From: Petaurus breviceps papuanus
Taxonomy: Eukaryota; Chordata; Mammalia; Diprotodontia; Petauridae
Assembly (NCBI GenBank): GCA_028583685.1
Contig: JAMXIF010001195.1
Coordinates: 14,385,740 to 14,449,739 of the forward strand
Direction of reading: 5' to 3'
DNA length: 64,000 nt
This document shows positions 11,471 through 23,000 of this stretch, one piece after another (position 1 is the first letter of the stretch; the number at the start of each line of letters is the position of its first letter). The notes below the pieces were generated by a model that was not told the origin of the DNA, ran no database searches, and saw nothing but the letters and a program-made list of their open reading frames with translations. A program made the position numbers and the translations under genes.

Positions 11471-12125
11471 TGTTTTACCAACTACACACTGGATTTCTTT
11501 ATCAAAATGCCCTTCTCTTACAAGGGCAAGTTTTGCCTTGATGAGACTGAAGGGAGGTTACGGCATTTAAGTGCTAAACTTAATCAATTTTGGTTGAAGG
11601 TATAAAAGAAAATTTAAAACAGAAAAACAAAAAAAATGCTTACATTTCTTAGAGATTAAGATACTTGCACAAAGTAAGACCGATAAAAACTTGAATCTGA
11701 GTGTTCTGATTTCTAGTCCGGAACTCTTTCAGGAACATCTGAAATAGTAAAAATATGACTAATATTATTGGAGCCTTTTGTTTTACTTCAGTCATTTCTG
11801 GGTACATTTTCCATCCTCCCCAATCCCTTCCAGAATGGAATCTTCCCTTGAACAAAGAAAACAGTTAAGTAAAAGATAAAATTATTTTCAGCAACGATGC
11901 CAGACAAAATACACTCCCTTTATTGTCCCTCATCTCTTTGCTGAGAAGTCAGAGGTATCTTTCATTACTAGTCCCTCCCTTCTGCCCCCATTACTCAGAC
12001 TTTGGTTTCCTTTTCGTGATCTCTCACTTTATTCTATTGTATTCATGATGCATTTTGTTCCTGTGTTTTTGTTTACTTAACTAGGCATCCGTTCCAATCT
12101 TTCAAAAGACAACATTTCATTGACT
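11471..12125. other. Mostly unassigned; possible L1 remnant at its end
   Basis: From about 11,935 the text ('gctgagaagtcagaggtatctttcat ... atccgttccaatctttcaaaa') resembles an antisense marsupial L1 3' UTR. The first 460 bases show nothing I can support. Confidence 0.4.
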
Positions 12126-12370
12126 TTAAGGTTGTACCATGGACAGAGCACTGGGTCAGGAGTTGGGAAGACTCCTCTTCATGAGTTCGAATCTGGTCTC
12201 AGGCACTTCCTAGCTGTGTGGCCCTGGGTAAGTCACTTAACCCTGTTTGTCTCAGCTTCCTCATCTGTAAAATGAGCGGGAGGAGTGAAATGCCAAACCA
12301 CTCCAGTATATCTGCCAAGAAAACCCCAGATGAGGTCATGAAGATTTAGACATAAGTGAAACAACTAAAT
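12126..12370 (+). repeat. MAR1-type SINE
   Basis: 'ccatggacagagcactgggt', 'catctgtaaaatgagcggg', 'gccaagaaaaccccagatgagg'. Confidence 0.9.
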
Positions 12371-13188
12371 GACAAAATTTATCACCAATTCCTACTCCTA
12401 GTAGAAATGAACAATTTGGGGTTTGGCTTAAGGCAATATATATGAGTCCATAAGTATAAGCTAAATACTATATTCCCTAAACAATTGTTAGCAATTACTG
12501 CTTAATTCAGCTTTGATGTTTTTTCCAGAGCTAAATGGAAAATAGCCTCCAGTAACCTTCAAGCTCTGCCTGCAATCTGATTTTTTGAATATACCCTTTT
12601 AACCATGCAAGTTACAACTCTCTCTCCTTCCATTATCATTGTTTTTACCGTTACTCCTAATTACCTCGATTGCCTTGAAAGAACCATATATTCAATTGTA
12701 TTCCAGTGACCTAAAAAAGGTCCTTATTTGCTAAGAGATTTCTTTCTTCTTCCTATGACTTCTGTTCCAAGATCCTTCACACCCTTTCACTTTGACTAAT
12801 AAAAATAGAGGCACACTCATAGAGTCACATGCCTCATTTCCACATTTTGTGTTTTCCCCATGATTATCTGTTTTCCTAATATGCTATGTTTCTAGTCTCC
12901 TCTGCTTTGGAACTCTTCCATTGTGCGTAAGGTACTTTGCATGTTTTGACTGATTCTCATAAGGAGTCTCTCTCTAATAATTTTAGTGTGTTTTTGCCCT
13001 TTCCTCTACTGAACATTTTAGAAAATAAAGTAACAAAATAGAATATATTTTCAGCACAACTAGACAGTATTTCCTTACTGGAAAAATCTTTTGTTTGCTA
13101 AAAGGTAGAAGGGAAAGGATGAAAGAAGAAAAAAATAATTTAAAATAGCAATAATTTAATAAGTGTTGTCACTCAATCCACCTGTCGG
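12371..13188. other. No recognised feature
   Basis: AT-rich unique-looking sequence. Confidence 0.5.
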
Positions 13189-13352
13189 GAATATAGGGAA
13201 ATATAAATTTGTAACTAGAAGACCTAGCTTTGAATGCTAACTGTAGCAAAAAATGACTTTGTCACTCTAAGACTCAGTTTCCTTATCTATGAAATGAGGG
13301 ATTTAGATTAGATGACTTTGGTGGTCCCTTCCAGTTTTAAATTCTGAGATCC
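13189..13352 (+). repeat. MIR-like SINE
   Basis: 'gactcagtttccttatctatgaaatgagg' then 'ggtcccttccagttttaaattctgaga'. Confidence 0.75.
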
Positions 13353-13370
13353 TTATGTTTAGCACTTTGT

Positions 13371-13616
13371 CCTTTATGTTGTTTTGTTGAACTCTTCATG
13401 ACTGCATTTGGAGTTTTCTTGGTAAAGATATTAGAGTGGTTTGCCATTTCCTTCTGCAGCTCATCTTACAGATGAGGAAACAGAAGCAAACAAGGTTAAG
13501 TGACTTACCCAGGGTCACAGAGCTAGGAAGTGTCTGAGCCCACATTTGATCTCACAAAGAGGAATTTTTCTGACTTTAGGCCCAGAGCTTTCTCCACCAT
13601 GCCATCTAGCAGCCCA
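13371..13616 (-). repeat. MAR1-type SINE, antisense
   Basis: 'ggagttttcttggtaaagatattagagtggtttgcc', 'gatgaggaaacagaagcaaac', 'acttacccagggtcaca', ending 'ccatctagcagccca'. Confidence 0.88.
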
Positions 13617-13639
13617 TGTCATTTATATCCTGATTAAAA

Positions 13640-13800
13640 ACTGTGAGGTAGGTAAGGCAAGTATCATCATTACCATTCCGATATGAAAAAATTGAGGCAG
13701 ATAAGACTTGCCAGAAGCAACTCAGCTAGTTAGTGGCAAACATAGATTAGAACCCCAATCTTCTACCTTTGGGGCAGTGTCTTTCCCATTGGAGTGCCAA
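13640..13800 (-). repeat. MIR-like SINE, antisense
   Basis: 'ctgtgaggtaggtaaggcaagtatcatcatt' then 'aattgaggcagataag' and 'gattagaaccccaatc'. Confidence 0.65.
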
Positions 13801-13844
13801 CTAGTAAAAATAAAATAGAAAGGGCTGCTATCTTAAATAAAAGA

Positions 13845-14215
13845 TACTGCTTATATTGTATGATGATCTACTGTGAATAACTTAATTAATCTGAGCAATA
13901 CCATGATCCAAGACAATTCCAAAGAACTTATGATGGAAAATGCTGTCTACTTCCAGAGAAAGAACTGATGGAGTCTGAATCCAGATTGAAATATAAAAAA
14001 CAAACAAACAAATTTCTCTTTCTTTCCTTTTTTTTTTTTGCAACATGGCTAATAAGTTTTGCATGATTTCATGTGTGTAATCTAGATCTAATTTATCAGA
14101 GGGGGGAAAAAGGAATGGAGAAGAGGAGTTGGAATTCAAAGTTATAAAAAAGATGAACAATTGTTTTTATATGTAATTTTAAAGGAAATATAAAAATATT
14201 CACAAAAAGTTGCTG
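13845..14215 (+). repeat. L1 LINE 3' UTR end
   Basis: 'ctgagcaataccatgatccaagacaattcc', 'gatggaaaatgctgtc', 'cagagaaagaactgatggagtctgaatcc', a T-rich stretch, then 'gaattcaaagttataaaaa'. Confidence 0.85.
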
Positions 14216-14930
14216 CTTCTATCTTTCAACTCTTACGGCTATAGAGGATGCCCTAAATAAAGCAAATGGCCATAGTGTGAAAGACCCAATAAAATTTCCT
14301 CTGCTTCTCTACTCCCTGAAGCTAGTACTGATTACAGCATTCTATGGATGCCAATCTAGTGATAAATGGGTTGAGGCTTTATTGATTTGGACAGTCAGTT
14401 TTATTTCTTCATTGCTTTCTTATATAGTTCTTTGTTGCTTTTATATCAAAGTTTTATTTTGCAGACTTTCTGTATCCCTTCTTTGCTAAATCAACAGAAA
14501 AGAAGAACCCAACTCTACTATAGTTATCTAGCTATTGGGACTTATTTACAAAATTGCTAATAGTCTGCTGGGGGGTTCACATATTCAGAGCATGATCACT
14601 CTCCAAATTTCCCTGAAGAATTGTCCCTGTAGGAGAGATTGCTGGAATTGCTGGAATAAAGGCATTCTGATGGATTGAACCTCAATCAATTCTACATTCA
14701 AATCTGTCCTTGAAAGTAGAGTATGTATTTATCAGATACATGGAACTAAAATACCCATTGACTCTGAGGATGTGAGCTAAGAACAAAAAACAAATATGGT
14801 GATCTGCAAAAATGACTTAGGTGCATAGAAAATTTAGTTCTAATATTGAAATCCATTCCTATAAAGAGAAAAGAAACTAGACAGGGATTACATAACTTTT
14901 ACTAAGGTTTATTGGAAGGATGGCAAGTAT
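14216..14930. other. No recognised feature
   Basis: Unassigned. A short plus-strand open frame at 14,277-14,489 is hydrophobic by composition only. Confidence 0.5.
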
Positions 14931-14934
14931 CAAG

Positions 14935-15362
14935 AAAATATTAATAGTTAATATTTACATAGCATTTAAATTTTTGCAAAGTGCTATATGTATATTAGCT
15001 TGTTTGAGTCTTATAGCAACCCTATGAGATAGTTATCATTATTCCAATTTTACATATAAATAAGTTGAGGCCTCAACTTTCCCAGGAATAAGAAAAGTAA
15101 ATTTGGGGTGACTAGATGGCGCAGTGAATAGAGCACCCACCCTGGAGTCAGTAGGACCTGAGCTTCAGATTGGCTTCAGACACTTAAAACTTACTAGCTG
15201 TGTGGTCTTGGGCAAGTCACTTAACCCCAATTGCCCTGCTCTCCCCCCTCCCCCCAAAAAGCCAAAAAAAGTGAGTTTAAATGAGTTGCCTAGAATCACA
15301 CAGATAGCAATTATCTGAGGCAGGATTCCAACACAGCTGTTTCTGACTTCAAGTTCATCATC
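14935..15362 (-). repeat. THER1-like SINE, antisense, split by a WSINE1 insertion
   Basis: First part to 15104 ('ttgcaaagtgctatatg ... tcttatagcaaccctatgagatag'), second part from about 15271 ('gagttgcctagaatcacacagatag ... gattccaacacag'). Confidence 0.75.
15105..15270 (+). repeat. WSINE1-type SINE inside a THER1-like SINE
   Basis: GGGGTGACTAGATGGCGCAG head, standard body and 'ctctcccccctcccccc' A-rich end. Flanking 'aaaagtaaattt' and 'aaaagtgagttt' look like a decayed target duplication. Confidence 0.88.
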
Positions 15363-15364
15363 TC

Positions 15365-16064
15365 ACATTTCTGTGGAGGAAAAACCCAAGTCTCCAGACC
15401 ATGAAACCAAAGGGATTGTAGTGTTGAGAATCTATTGCTTTGCCTCATCTCCAGACACAGAGAAGACAGAAAAGGGAATTTATTTATGTAGATAAACAGC
15501 AGTTTTTTTGGTTCTCAATAAAACAAAGAGACTAATTTGAATAGTCCATAATGGAGTACTTAAAAAAAAATAAAGCTGCCAGACTTCTCATCTTGATTGA
15601 GAAATTGAGTTAAAATTGACCATTTTAGTAGATTCCCCAGGGACCACATTTTTATTTTGGATTTATTTTAGGAATCTGGATACAGACTGTTTGCTTTTTA
15701 AGTATCAAGTTCTTATCAAACACATCTCCAAATTATCCAGGAAGTTTCACACACTATTTTTAATGATCAGTCAGTTCAGACTCTAAGACATCAAAAGACA
15801 CCTAATTTACGTAGTAATTTCAGCACTATGCTTAGAGAACCAAACAACTCCTGGAATCCAAATGACTAGTTAGGTCAAATGTTATTGTTTTTTAATTCTG
15901 GAAAATTAAGCAAGACCTCTCTCTAACCAATGCCCACCTCAAAAGTTCATCTTTATCTTGTGGGATAGAAATGTTCAGAGGTATCTTTCTAGATTATCTA
16001 GGTTTTCGTGCTAAAGATCATTTATCATATCTGAATGAATATAGGCAAATTAGTATTTTATCAT
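15365..16064. other. No recognised feature
   Basis: AT-rich sequence without repeat or coding signature that I recognise. Confidence 0.5.
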
Positions 16065-16212
16065 CAGAATGACACAGTGATCGATTTGAAGTCAGAGGGC
16101 ATGGGTTCAGATCCTGAGTCTGTGTCACAAATCAGTTCAACTCTCTGGACCTCATACATAATATAAGAACATTAAATTAGGTGACTGCTGAAGTTTCATT
16201 CACCTCTAAATC
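16065..16212 (+). repeat. MIR-like SINE
   Basis: 'gacacagtgatcgatttgaagtcagagggcatgggttcagatcctgag' and a diverged tail. Confidence 0.65.
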
Positions 16213-16389
16213 TTTTTTTAAGTGTTCAATTAATTAACTTAATTAAAATCTAATTAAAAATGAAATATTAAAATAATTGATCAAGCATAATTTTAAATGA
16301 CAAAGTGAGTTCAAAACACCGTTTGTATTTATAATTAAAATTAGCTTGTTTTATGTATACTATGAATACGAACATATTCATTTCTATAG

Positions 16390-16685
16390 TTATATTTCAT
16401 GTTCTCAAATTTTGCATTCATTTTTATGGGCATTTTCATTTTTCCTCTTATGTATTTGAAGTTAATATGTATTCTGTCCTACTTCTACTTTCTTCACTTC
16501 AAAGCACTTTATGAAGCTTTCCAAATTTCTTTGTTTCTCATATTTATCATTTTAACAGCATTATATTCTTTTATTACATTCATGGTGCCACAGCTGTCTT
16601 AGCTCTTTACCAGCTTTTGGGCATTTAGGTTGTTCCTAGTTCTTAATATAAGTACAAAACTATAGGGGAACTCTATGTGGGATCC
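16390..16685 (-). repeat. L1 LINE 3' UTR remnant, antisense
   Basis: 'agcattatattcttttattacattcatggtgcca' and 'gcttttgggcatttaggttgttcctagttctt' match the antisense L1 module. It ends about 85 bases before the candidate octamer. Confidence 0.65.
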
Positions 16686-16769
16686 CGTGTGCATTTCCTA
16701 CTCTCACTGACAGTGTGGTTAGAACACTCAACTTCTTACATAATGAACTGAAAAACCTTATCAGGATAG

Positions 16770-16841
16770 ATGCAAATCTGTCTTTCCACTCCCAAGCATC
16801 AAATACTTTATAAATAAGACTAAGTGGCTATTTACTTCCTG
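16770..16841 (+). promoter_or_regulatory. Candidate CRLF2 core promoter
   Basis: A perfect octamer ATGCAAAT (16770-16777), a TATA-like TATAAATA (16809-16816) and an ETS/PU.1-like ACTTCCTG (16834-16841) lie in order 130-200 bases before the exon 1 ATG. A start site near 16840 would give a 5' UTR of about 130 bases. This spacing fits a TATA promoter in an immune cell gene, but short motifs occur by chance and no transcript data are available. Confidence 0.4.
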
Positions 16842-16893
16842 TAGTCATTTCCCTTGTACCTTTCTCGTCTCTTTAAAAGGTGGTGAACTCTTG

Positions 16894-16968
16894 ATGGAAG
16901 CATTAGTAATCAGCCAGTTGCTACTTGGGTTATCTTTGACTAATGCTCATATTCTTCTCTGTGTCTAA
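16894..16968 (+). other. Upstream ORF in the presumed CRLF2 5' UTR
   Basis: ATG at 16894 opens 24 codons (MEALVISQLLLGLSLTNAHI then LLCV) and stops at TAA 16966-16968, two bases before the CRLF2 ATG, in a different frame. Its start has T at -3 and G at +4, so leaky scanning is likely. If transcription begins upstream of 16894, this short ORF could damp or tune CRLF2 translation. Its product is hydrophobic, probably by chance. Confidence 0.45.
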
Positions 16969-16970
16969 CA

Positions 16971-17046
16971 ATGGGGAGACTACTCTGGGCTTGTAGGACA
17001 GTCATTCTCCTGGGGAACCTGATGACTTCTAGAGAACTTGAGACAA
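16971..17046 (+). CDS. CRLF2: CRLF2 exon 1: start codon and signal peptide
   Basis: ATG with A at -3 and G at +4 (good Kozak context) opens a 25-codon stretch, MGRLLWACRTVILLGN followed by LMTSRELET, that stops at a perfect GTAAGT donor. It begins with the same MGRL as human CRLF2. The exon ends one base into a codon, and exon 2 begins with exactly the two bases needed (A|GA, Arg 26). The hydrophobic core is broken by an arginine at residue 9, so as a signal peptide it is weaker than usual. No transcript supports it, and a different first exon inside intron 1 cannot be excluded. Confidence 0.8.
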
Positions 17047-20000
17047 GTAAGTCAAACCTTTTGGTGTAAGCATTCATGGGATGTGATTTTTCCATTGTTT
17101 TTTTTTTTTTTTTTTGTATGTGCGACAGTCCCTTATCTATTTTATCCTTGAAACTTATAACAGACTTGTCTGGGGCTGTGTGTCATTACAAATTAATTCC
17201 AGTAATGTGGAAATTATAGTAAATGGTTGCTTCCTGTTTGAAGTCAGGGTTAGAGTTTATAAAGTTTTGTTTTTGGTTTTTGACAGCAGAGAAGAAGCCA
17301 AGTTAAGAATCTGGAGGCATTTAACTGAGGAACTGATAGGCTTTTTCTTTTTCTTTACATTCAAAGATATTCAGTTGGTTTTTTTTAAATAGTATTTATT
17401 TTCCTGTAGTAAGGTCATTTCACAATGGAATAAAAAAAGATATGAGAAGAGCAATGAAACACAATGATGAAAATAAAATGATGACCCCTGAGGAATGAAG
17501 ACATAAGACTTAGTTCTAAGTTCCGCTGAATGTAAGAGTGGCTGTGCACACAGGAACACCTTCTGGGAATGATTAGAATCCTTATCTTGCTGTCCTCCCA
17601 ACCAGGTTTCTGTGGAGACTTCAGAAAATTGTTGCAAGGCTATATCATGTTATGAACTCTGTTCAAAGGACAAATAGGAAACACCAGATGGGAAAAGTTC
17701 CAGCATAACTGAAAAACATATAGCAGATTTCAAGTCAGACAGATAATATTTTATACTCCAGTTCAATATACTGGTAGGGGATTGCCACGCCATGCAGATG
17801 AAAGCAGGTATCATTCTTTATGGTCCCTTAACACTCTGAATTCTCCCCATGCTTCAACTGTGATACAGCTCCTTACTTTCTAATTCTGTGCCAACCTCCT
17901 ATCCACATGAATTTGTAAAGGTCCTTAAAGACATCACTTTACTCATGGTTTAGTGGTTGCAAATTGGATTGCCACATAGAGTGTTCTGGAACACTAATAA
18001 GATATTGTATTGGGCTTCTACATGGGGAATGAAAACAATGAGACTGCAATTGAGTTCCAAACTACATCCCCATGATTTACAGCTCTAGGTGTAATTTGAG
18101 CTAATCTGTCTACACATGGTCCAATTAATTAAATTCTCTACCAACATCAGAAGGCAGGGGAATGATGAATTAAGTTGTAACTTGAATTGCTGGCATACAT
18201 GGACATAGATTCATGCCTCTTCTTTGAAAATCTAGACTTCCCTCTCTCATAACAACCAACTTGAGATCTGAGTAGAAAAGGACTTAAAAAATAGGTGCCT
18301 AGCCCAGTCAGGTACATTTGTATGAAGGAAGGAAATATATGAAATAATTACATGTGCTCTAGTTTCTGAACATCATGTAGCTGTATTCCTTTCTGTTATT
18401 GTTGTTTATTCCTTTCAGTCATGTCTGAGTCTGTGTGACCCCATTTGAGGTTTTCTTGGCAAAGATATTGGAGTGGTTTGCCATTTCCTTCTCCAGCTCA
18501 TTTTACTGGGAAAACTGAGACAAATAGGGTTGTGACTTGTGTAGGGTCATGTATGTGTCTGAAGCTGCATTTGAACTCATCTTCATGACTCCAGGCTTGG
18601 CACTCTTTCAACCGTGTCACCTAGCTGCCCCACTCTTTCTTGAAACTCTTTAGAAAATAACTTGGAATATTTTTCTTTCACAATGTGGAATTTGCTTCCT
18701 GCTCACTATAGCATGGTTCAGAAGAAAAATCACTGACTCTGGAGACTTTGAAGATTTGAGTTCAAATCCTATCTTTGATGTTTGCCACTTGAGTGAGTGA
18801 GCAAGTCACTTAACCTTCACTGGCTTCCGTTTCCTCACCTTTACAATGTGGAGGTTGGAGAGATGGTCTCTACCACCTCTACCAGCTCCATATCTTTCTC
18901 ATTCAGGAGTTCCCTATATAAAAAAAATTAATAGTCCCTATCTACTTTCCTAGTACTTAATCCATTTTTCAGGAGTTCATCCCTAATGTAGGGCAAAGTA
19001 GGTAGGATCATCCCCATTTTATAAATGGGGAAACTGAGATCTAGAGCAAATGAGGGATATGTCCAAAGTCATGCAATGGATGAGTGGTGGAGACAGGACT
19101 TCTGGTCATTTCTAGTCCATTGTCATTCCCATGAAGGACAGCAGTGCTCTCAGTTTATGGGCCTGCCTGCTTGCAGTACGGACTAATGATTCCTGGATGA
19201 AGACATTGATATTTCAGACACCGGATGGAGCCTTGTGCTCAAACCATCCTATTCCTACTGATTCAGGGTATAGCAGAGGGGTTCAGCAGGAAAAAACAAA
19301 CAAACAACAAAAGCTGGATCTGGAGTTAGAAGACCGAGCTTCAAATCCCAGCTGTGCCATTCGCCACTATGTGACCATAGGAAAATCATTTAATTGCTCT
19401 GGGAGGGACCAGCCACAACAACAACAGCAACAGGGGCAGCTAGGTGGTGCAGTGAATAGAGTACCAGCCCTGGAGTCAGGAGGACCTGAGTTCAAATCCA
19501 GCCTCAGACACTTAACACTTACTAGCTGTGTGACCTTGGGCAAGTCACTTAAACCCAACTGCCCTGTCTTCCCCCCTCCAAAAAGCGAAAACAAACAAAC
19601 AAAAACTCGACAGCCTCTCTTTCCTCATCTGCAAAATGGAGAGGTTGGTCTAGATGGCTTCTAAGATCTCTTCTTGTTTTCAATCTATGAAATTGTGGCT
19701 CAAAGAGAGAACTAAACATTCTACAACTTAAATTCCTCCAGCCTGGTTGGTTATTTCGACTGGAACTCCTTAGAGTGCTCAGGGTAGAACAGCTGACTTT
19801 TGTAATGACACATCAGTCTCCTCAGAATTAGTTATGAAAAATAAACCAATACAATGATCACATGAAGATGTATGGAGCATTCTAAACCTGTAGCTTTCCT
19901 CTTCTTGAGGGAGTTATGCTGTATGATTTGTTCTCTTGTAACAACATAAGGGTTTTCTTTTAATTTGTTTTATTTTTAGCAATTACTCAGAGTTTACTTT

Positions 20001-23000
20001 CTTTGGGGGCTGATTTCATTTACATTATTTTATTCATTCATGATTAATTTTGAGACCCATATTTGAACTTGGGAAATCCAAATTTTATTTTATTTCATTT
20101 TGACACAAAACGTGTGTTTAAGATGTCTGGGTTGATATTGACATTTGTGGTTGCTTATGAATTTTCATCATAAATAGGAACTGAAATATTAAGTGAGTTG
20201 GTTATTTTTTTTTCTGTCTGACAGAGGCTGTTTCAGAGAAATTTGCTTAATTGTACCACCATTTGAGATGAAGATAATGTTCCATTATATAATATCTTGC
20301 AAAGTTCCTTCCTTGAGGAAAATGAACTTAGGTTTTTTTTTAATGCTGCTTTTTTCCTCCTGTCTTAAGAAAACATTAACTTTAAATAGCATGTTTTTAA
20401 TTCTTTCCTTATCACATTGTCAGCCAGAGACAAAGTTTGATACATCTTGTTCAGTGACTGACATGTTGATGTCCTGCTGTAAGGGACATGGAGTAGACCT
20501 GTGATTTCCCTGGTACAGAGGGCCCTTTTGATGGGGGAAATTGCCTCTACAAATGTAGGTCTACACTCATTCTGCAATTTAGGGCCTTAGAGAGTTGCCT
20601 ACAGTGCTGACAGATTAAGTTATTTGCCCAGTGTCACAAGTCAGTATATGACAGAGTTAAACCAGGTCAACTTGTCTCTGGGTTTGGCTCCCTATCTAAT
20701 ACATCAACCTGCCTCTATTCTCTGAAGTCATTCAAATTCAAATCCAGAGGATAAGACTTAACTTTATGTTAGAGGTCACAGGGGAATTCTGATCTGGAGC
20801 CAGCTTTACACTAGAACATGTAATTTTTTTTTTTGGTTACAAAATTAATCATTTTGTTTACTGTCTCAGGGAGGGAGGGATAGAATTCAGAACTCAAAAT
20901 TTAAAAAAAATGTTAAAAATTGTTTTAACATGTAATTGGGTTAAATAAAATATTACAAATGAAAAAATAATCATTGTTAAAAGCATTATCTCCCCGCCAA
21001 TTAAGGAATGAAAATGAGAAATAACACCTTCATAACAAATACATATAGTCCAACAAAACAAATTTCCCTATTGGCACGCCTCATAACACACCTCCTTTTG
21101 TATTTTAAGTTCATCATCTCACTGGTAGGAGATAGGGAAAATGCTTCATCTCCAGTCTTCTAGACATGTTTATCATTGCATTGGTCAGAGTTCTAAAGTC
21201 TTTCAAGGTTGTTGCGTTGTTTTTTTTTGCATTGGGGTTAAGTGACTTGCCCAAGGTCACACGGCTAGTTTTTGTGTTACGTGTCTGAATCTGAATTTGA
21301 ACTCAGGACCTCCTGACTCCAGGGCCGGTGCTCTATTCACTGCTCCACCTAGCCGCCCCAAAGTTGTTTTTCTCCACAATGTTGTCTTTATATCAATTGC
21401 TCTATTGGTTCTATTCAATGTAATATTGTTGTACCATTGTTTTAGTCGTGTCCTACACTTCATGACCCCATTTGGATTTTTTTTTTTTGGCAAAGATACT
21501 TGATTGGTTTGTCTTTTCCTTTTCAACTCATTTTACAGAGGAGGAAACTGAGGCCAGCAGGGCTAAGTGTCTTGCCCAGGGTCACACAGCTGGTAAGTGT
21601 TTTGAGGCCAAAGTTCAGCTCAGGAGATGATTCTGCCTGACTCCAGGTCTGACACTGTCCACTGTGCCACCTTAAATTTACTATGCATCAGTCCAAAGAG
21701 ATCTTCCCAGTTGCCGCGGAAGCTATCCATTTCCTAATTTTGTGGTATTAAATAATATTACGCTATATTAGTATGCCATAATTTATTTAGCCATTCCTCA
21801 ATAGGGAAATAATCTCTTAGTTTCACTTCATTTATTTATTTATTTTGCTGTGAAATGAGTTTCTCTGAATACTTTTTTTGTACATACCAGGTCTTTCCCC
21901 TCTTTCTTTGATGTCTTTGAGGCATAGGCTTCATAGAGGTACAGTTGAGTCAAAGGGTATGTCTGGTTTAGCAACTTTGTTAAAACATAGTTTCAAATTG
22001 TTTTCCAGAATGGCTAGACCCATTCACAACTGCCATTCACAACATTCCCATAGCCTCTCCAACATCTGTCATTTTGCAGAGGATAGGAATCTCCAAGCAA
22101 GAGCATAGCAGGGAAAAGGAACTCAACATGTTGCCCTAGTGAAAACAGGAGTAATTAGGATCACATAGTCAACATCAAATGTTGTTGTCCAGTTATTTAG
22201 TCATGCCTAACAATTTGTGACCCCCTTTGGGGTTTTCTTGGTTTGCCATTTCCTCCTCCAGCTCATTTTAGAGATAGGGAAACTGAGGCATACAGGGTTA
22301 AGTGACTTGCCCAGGGTCACACAGCTAGGAAGTATCTGAGGCCAGAGTTGAGCTCTAGCAGATGATTCCTCACTTGGGGCCTGGCACTCTATCCACTGTA
22401 TCACCTAGCTGCCCTGGAAAAAAAATGTCATTCAACATCTAAAGTAGAGGGTTAAATTTGTTTGATTGAAAGGACAAATGGCTATCAATATAATTTTTAC
22501 ACATATAACACTTCTTATATATATCGACTCCTCCCTTTGCTTTATAGGACTTATAGGTTTTAGAGTGGTAGGCGACCTTAGAAGCTATCTATTCCACCCT
22601 TCCCATCCCACCCCTTCCATTTATTTTCTAGATGGTGAAACTGGATTTAGAGAACAGAAGTGACTTACCCAAGGTCATATAGTAACTAGCAGAGTTAGAA
22701 TATAAACCTAGGCTTTCTGATTGTCACTTATAGGTCTCTTTCAATTACTCCATGCTTTCTTTAACACACACACACACACACACACTATATTCCATATGAT
22801 TAAACTTTACAGACGGAAAAATAGAGAGGGGCGGCTAGGTGGCACAGTAAATAGAGCACTGGCCCTGGAGTCAGGAAGACCTGAGTTCAAATCCGGCCTC
22901 AGACACTCAACACACTTACTAGCTGCGTGACCTTGGGCAAGTCACTTAACTCCAATTGCCTTGCCTTCCCCCCTCCAAAAAAAATCCTCCCGCGCCCCCC

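Larger units (their letters stand above)
21095..22092 (-). repeat. L1 LINE 3' UTR, antisense, split by two SINEs
   Basis: Pieces 21,095-21,219, 21,360-21,424 and 21,674-22,092 form one module ('gtcagagttctaaagtctttcaagg', 'ccacaatgttgtctttatat', 'atgcatcagtccaaagagatcttccc', 'agccattcctcaatagg', 'agttgagtcaaagggtatg'). Confidence 0.75.

Noticed and set aside
19131-19664. 177-codon open frame on the plus strand
   Set aside because: It runs through a MIR, then a WSINE1, and its glutamine run is the CAACAA stretch before the SINE. A chance frame.
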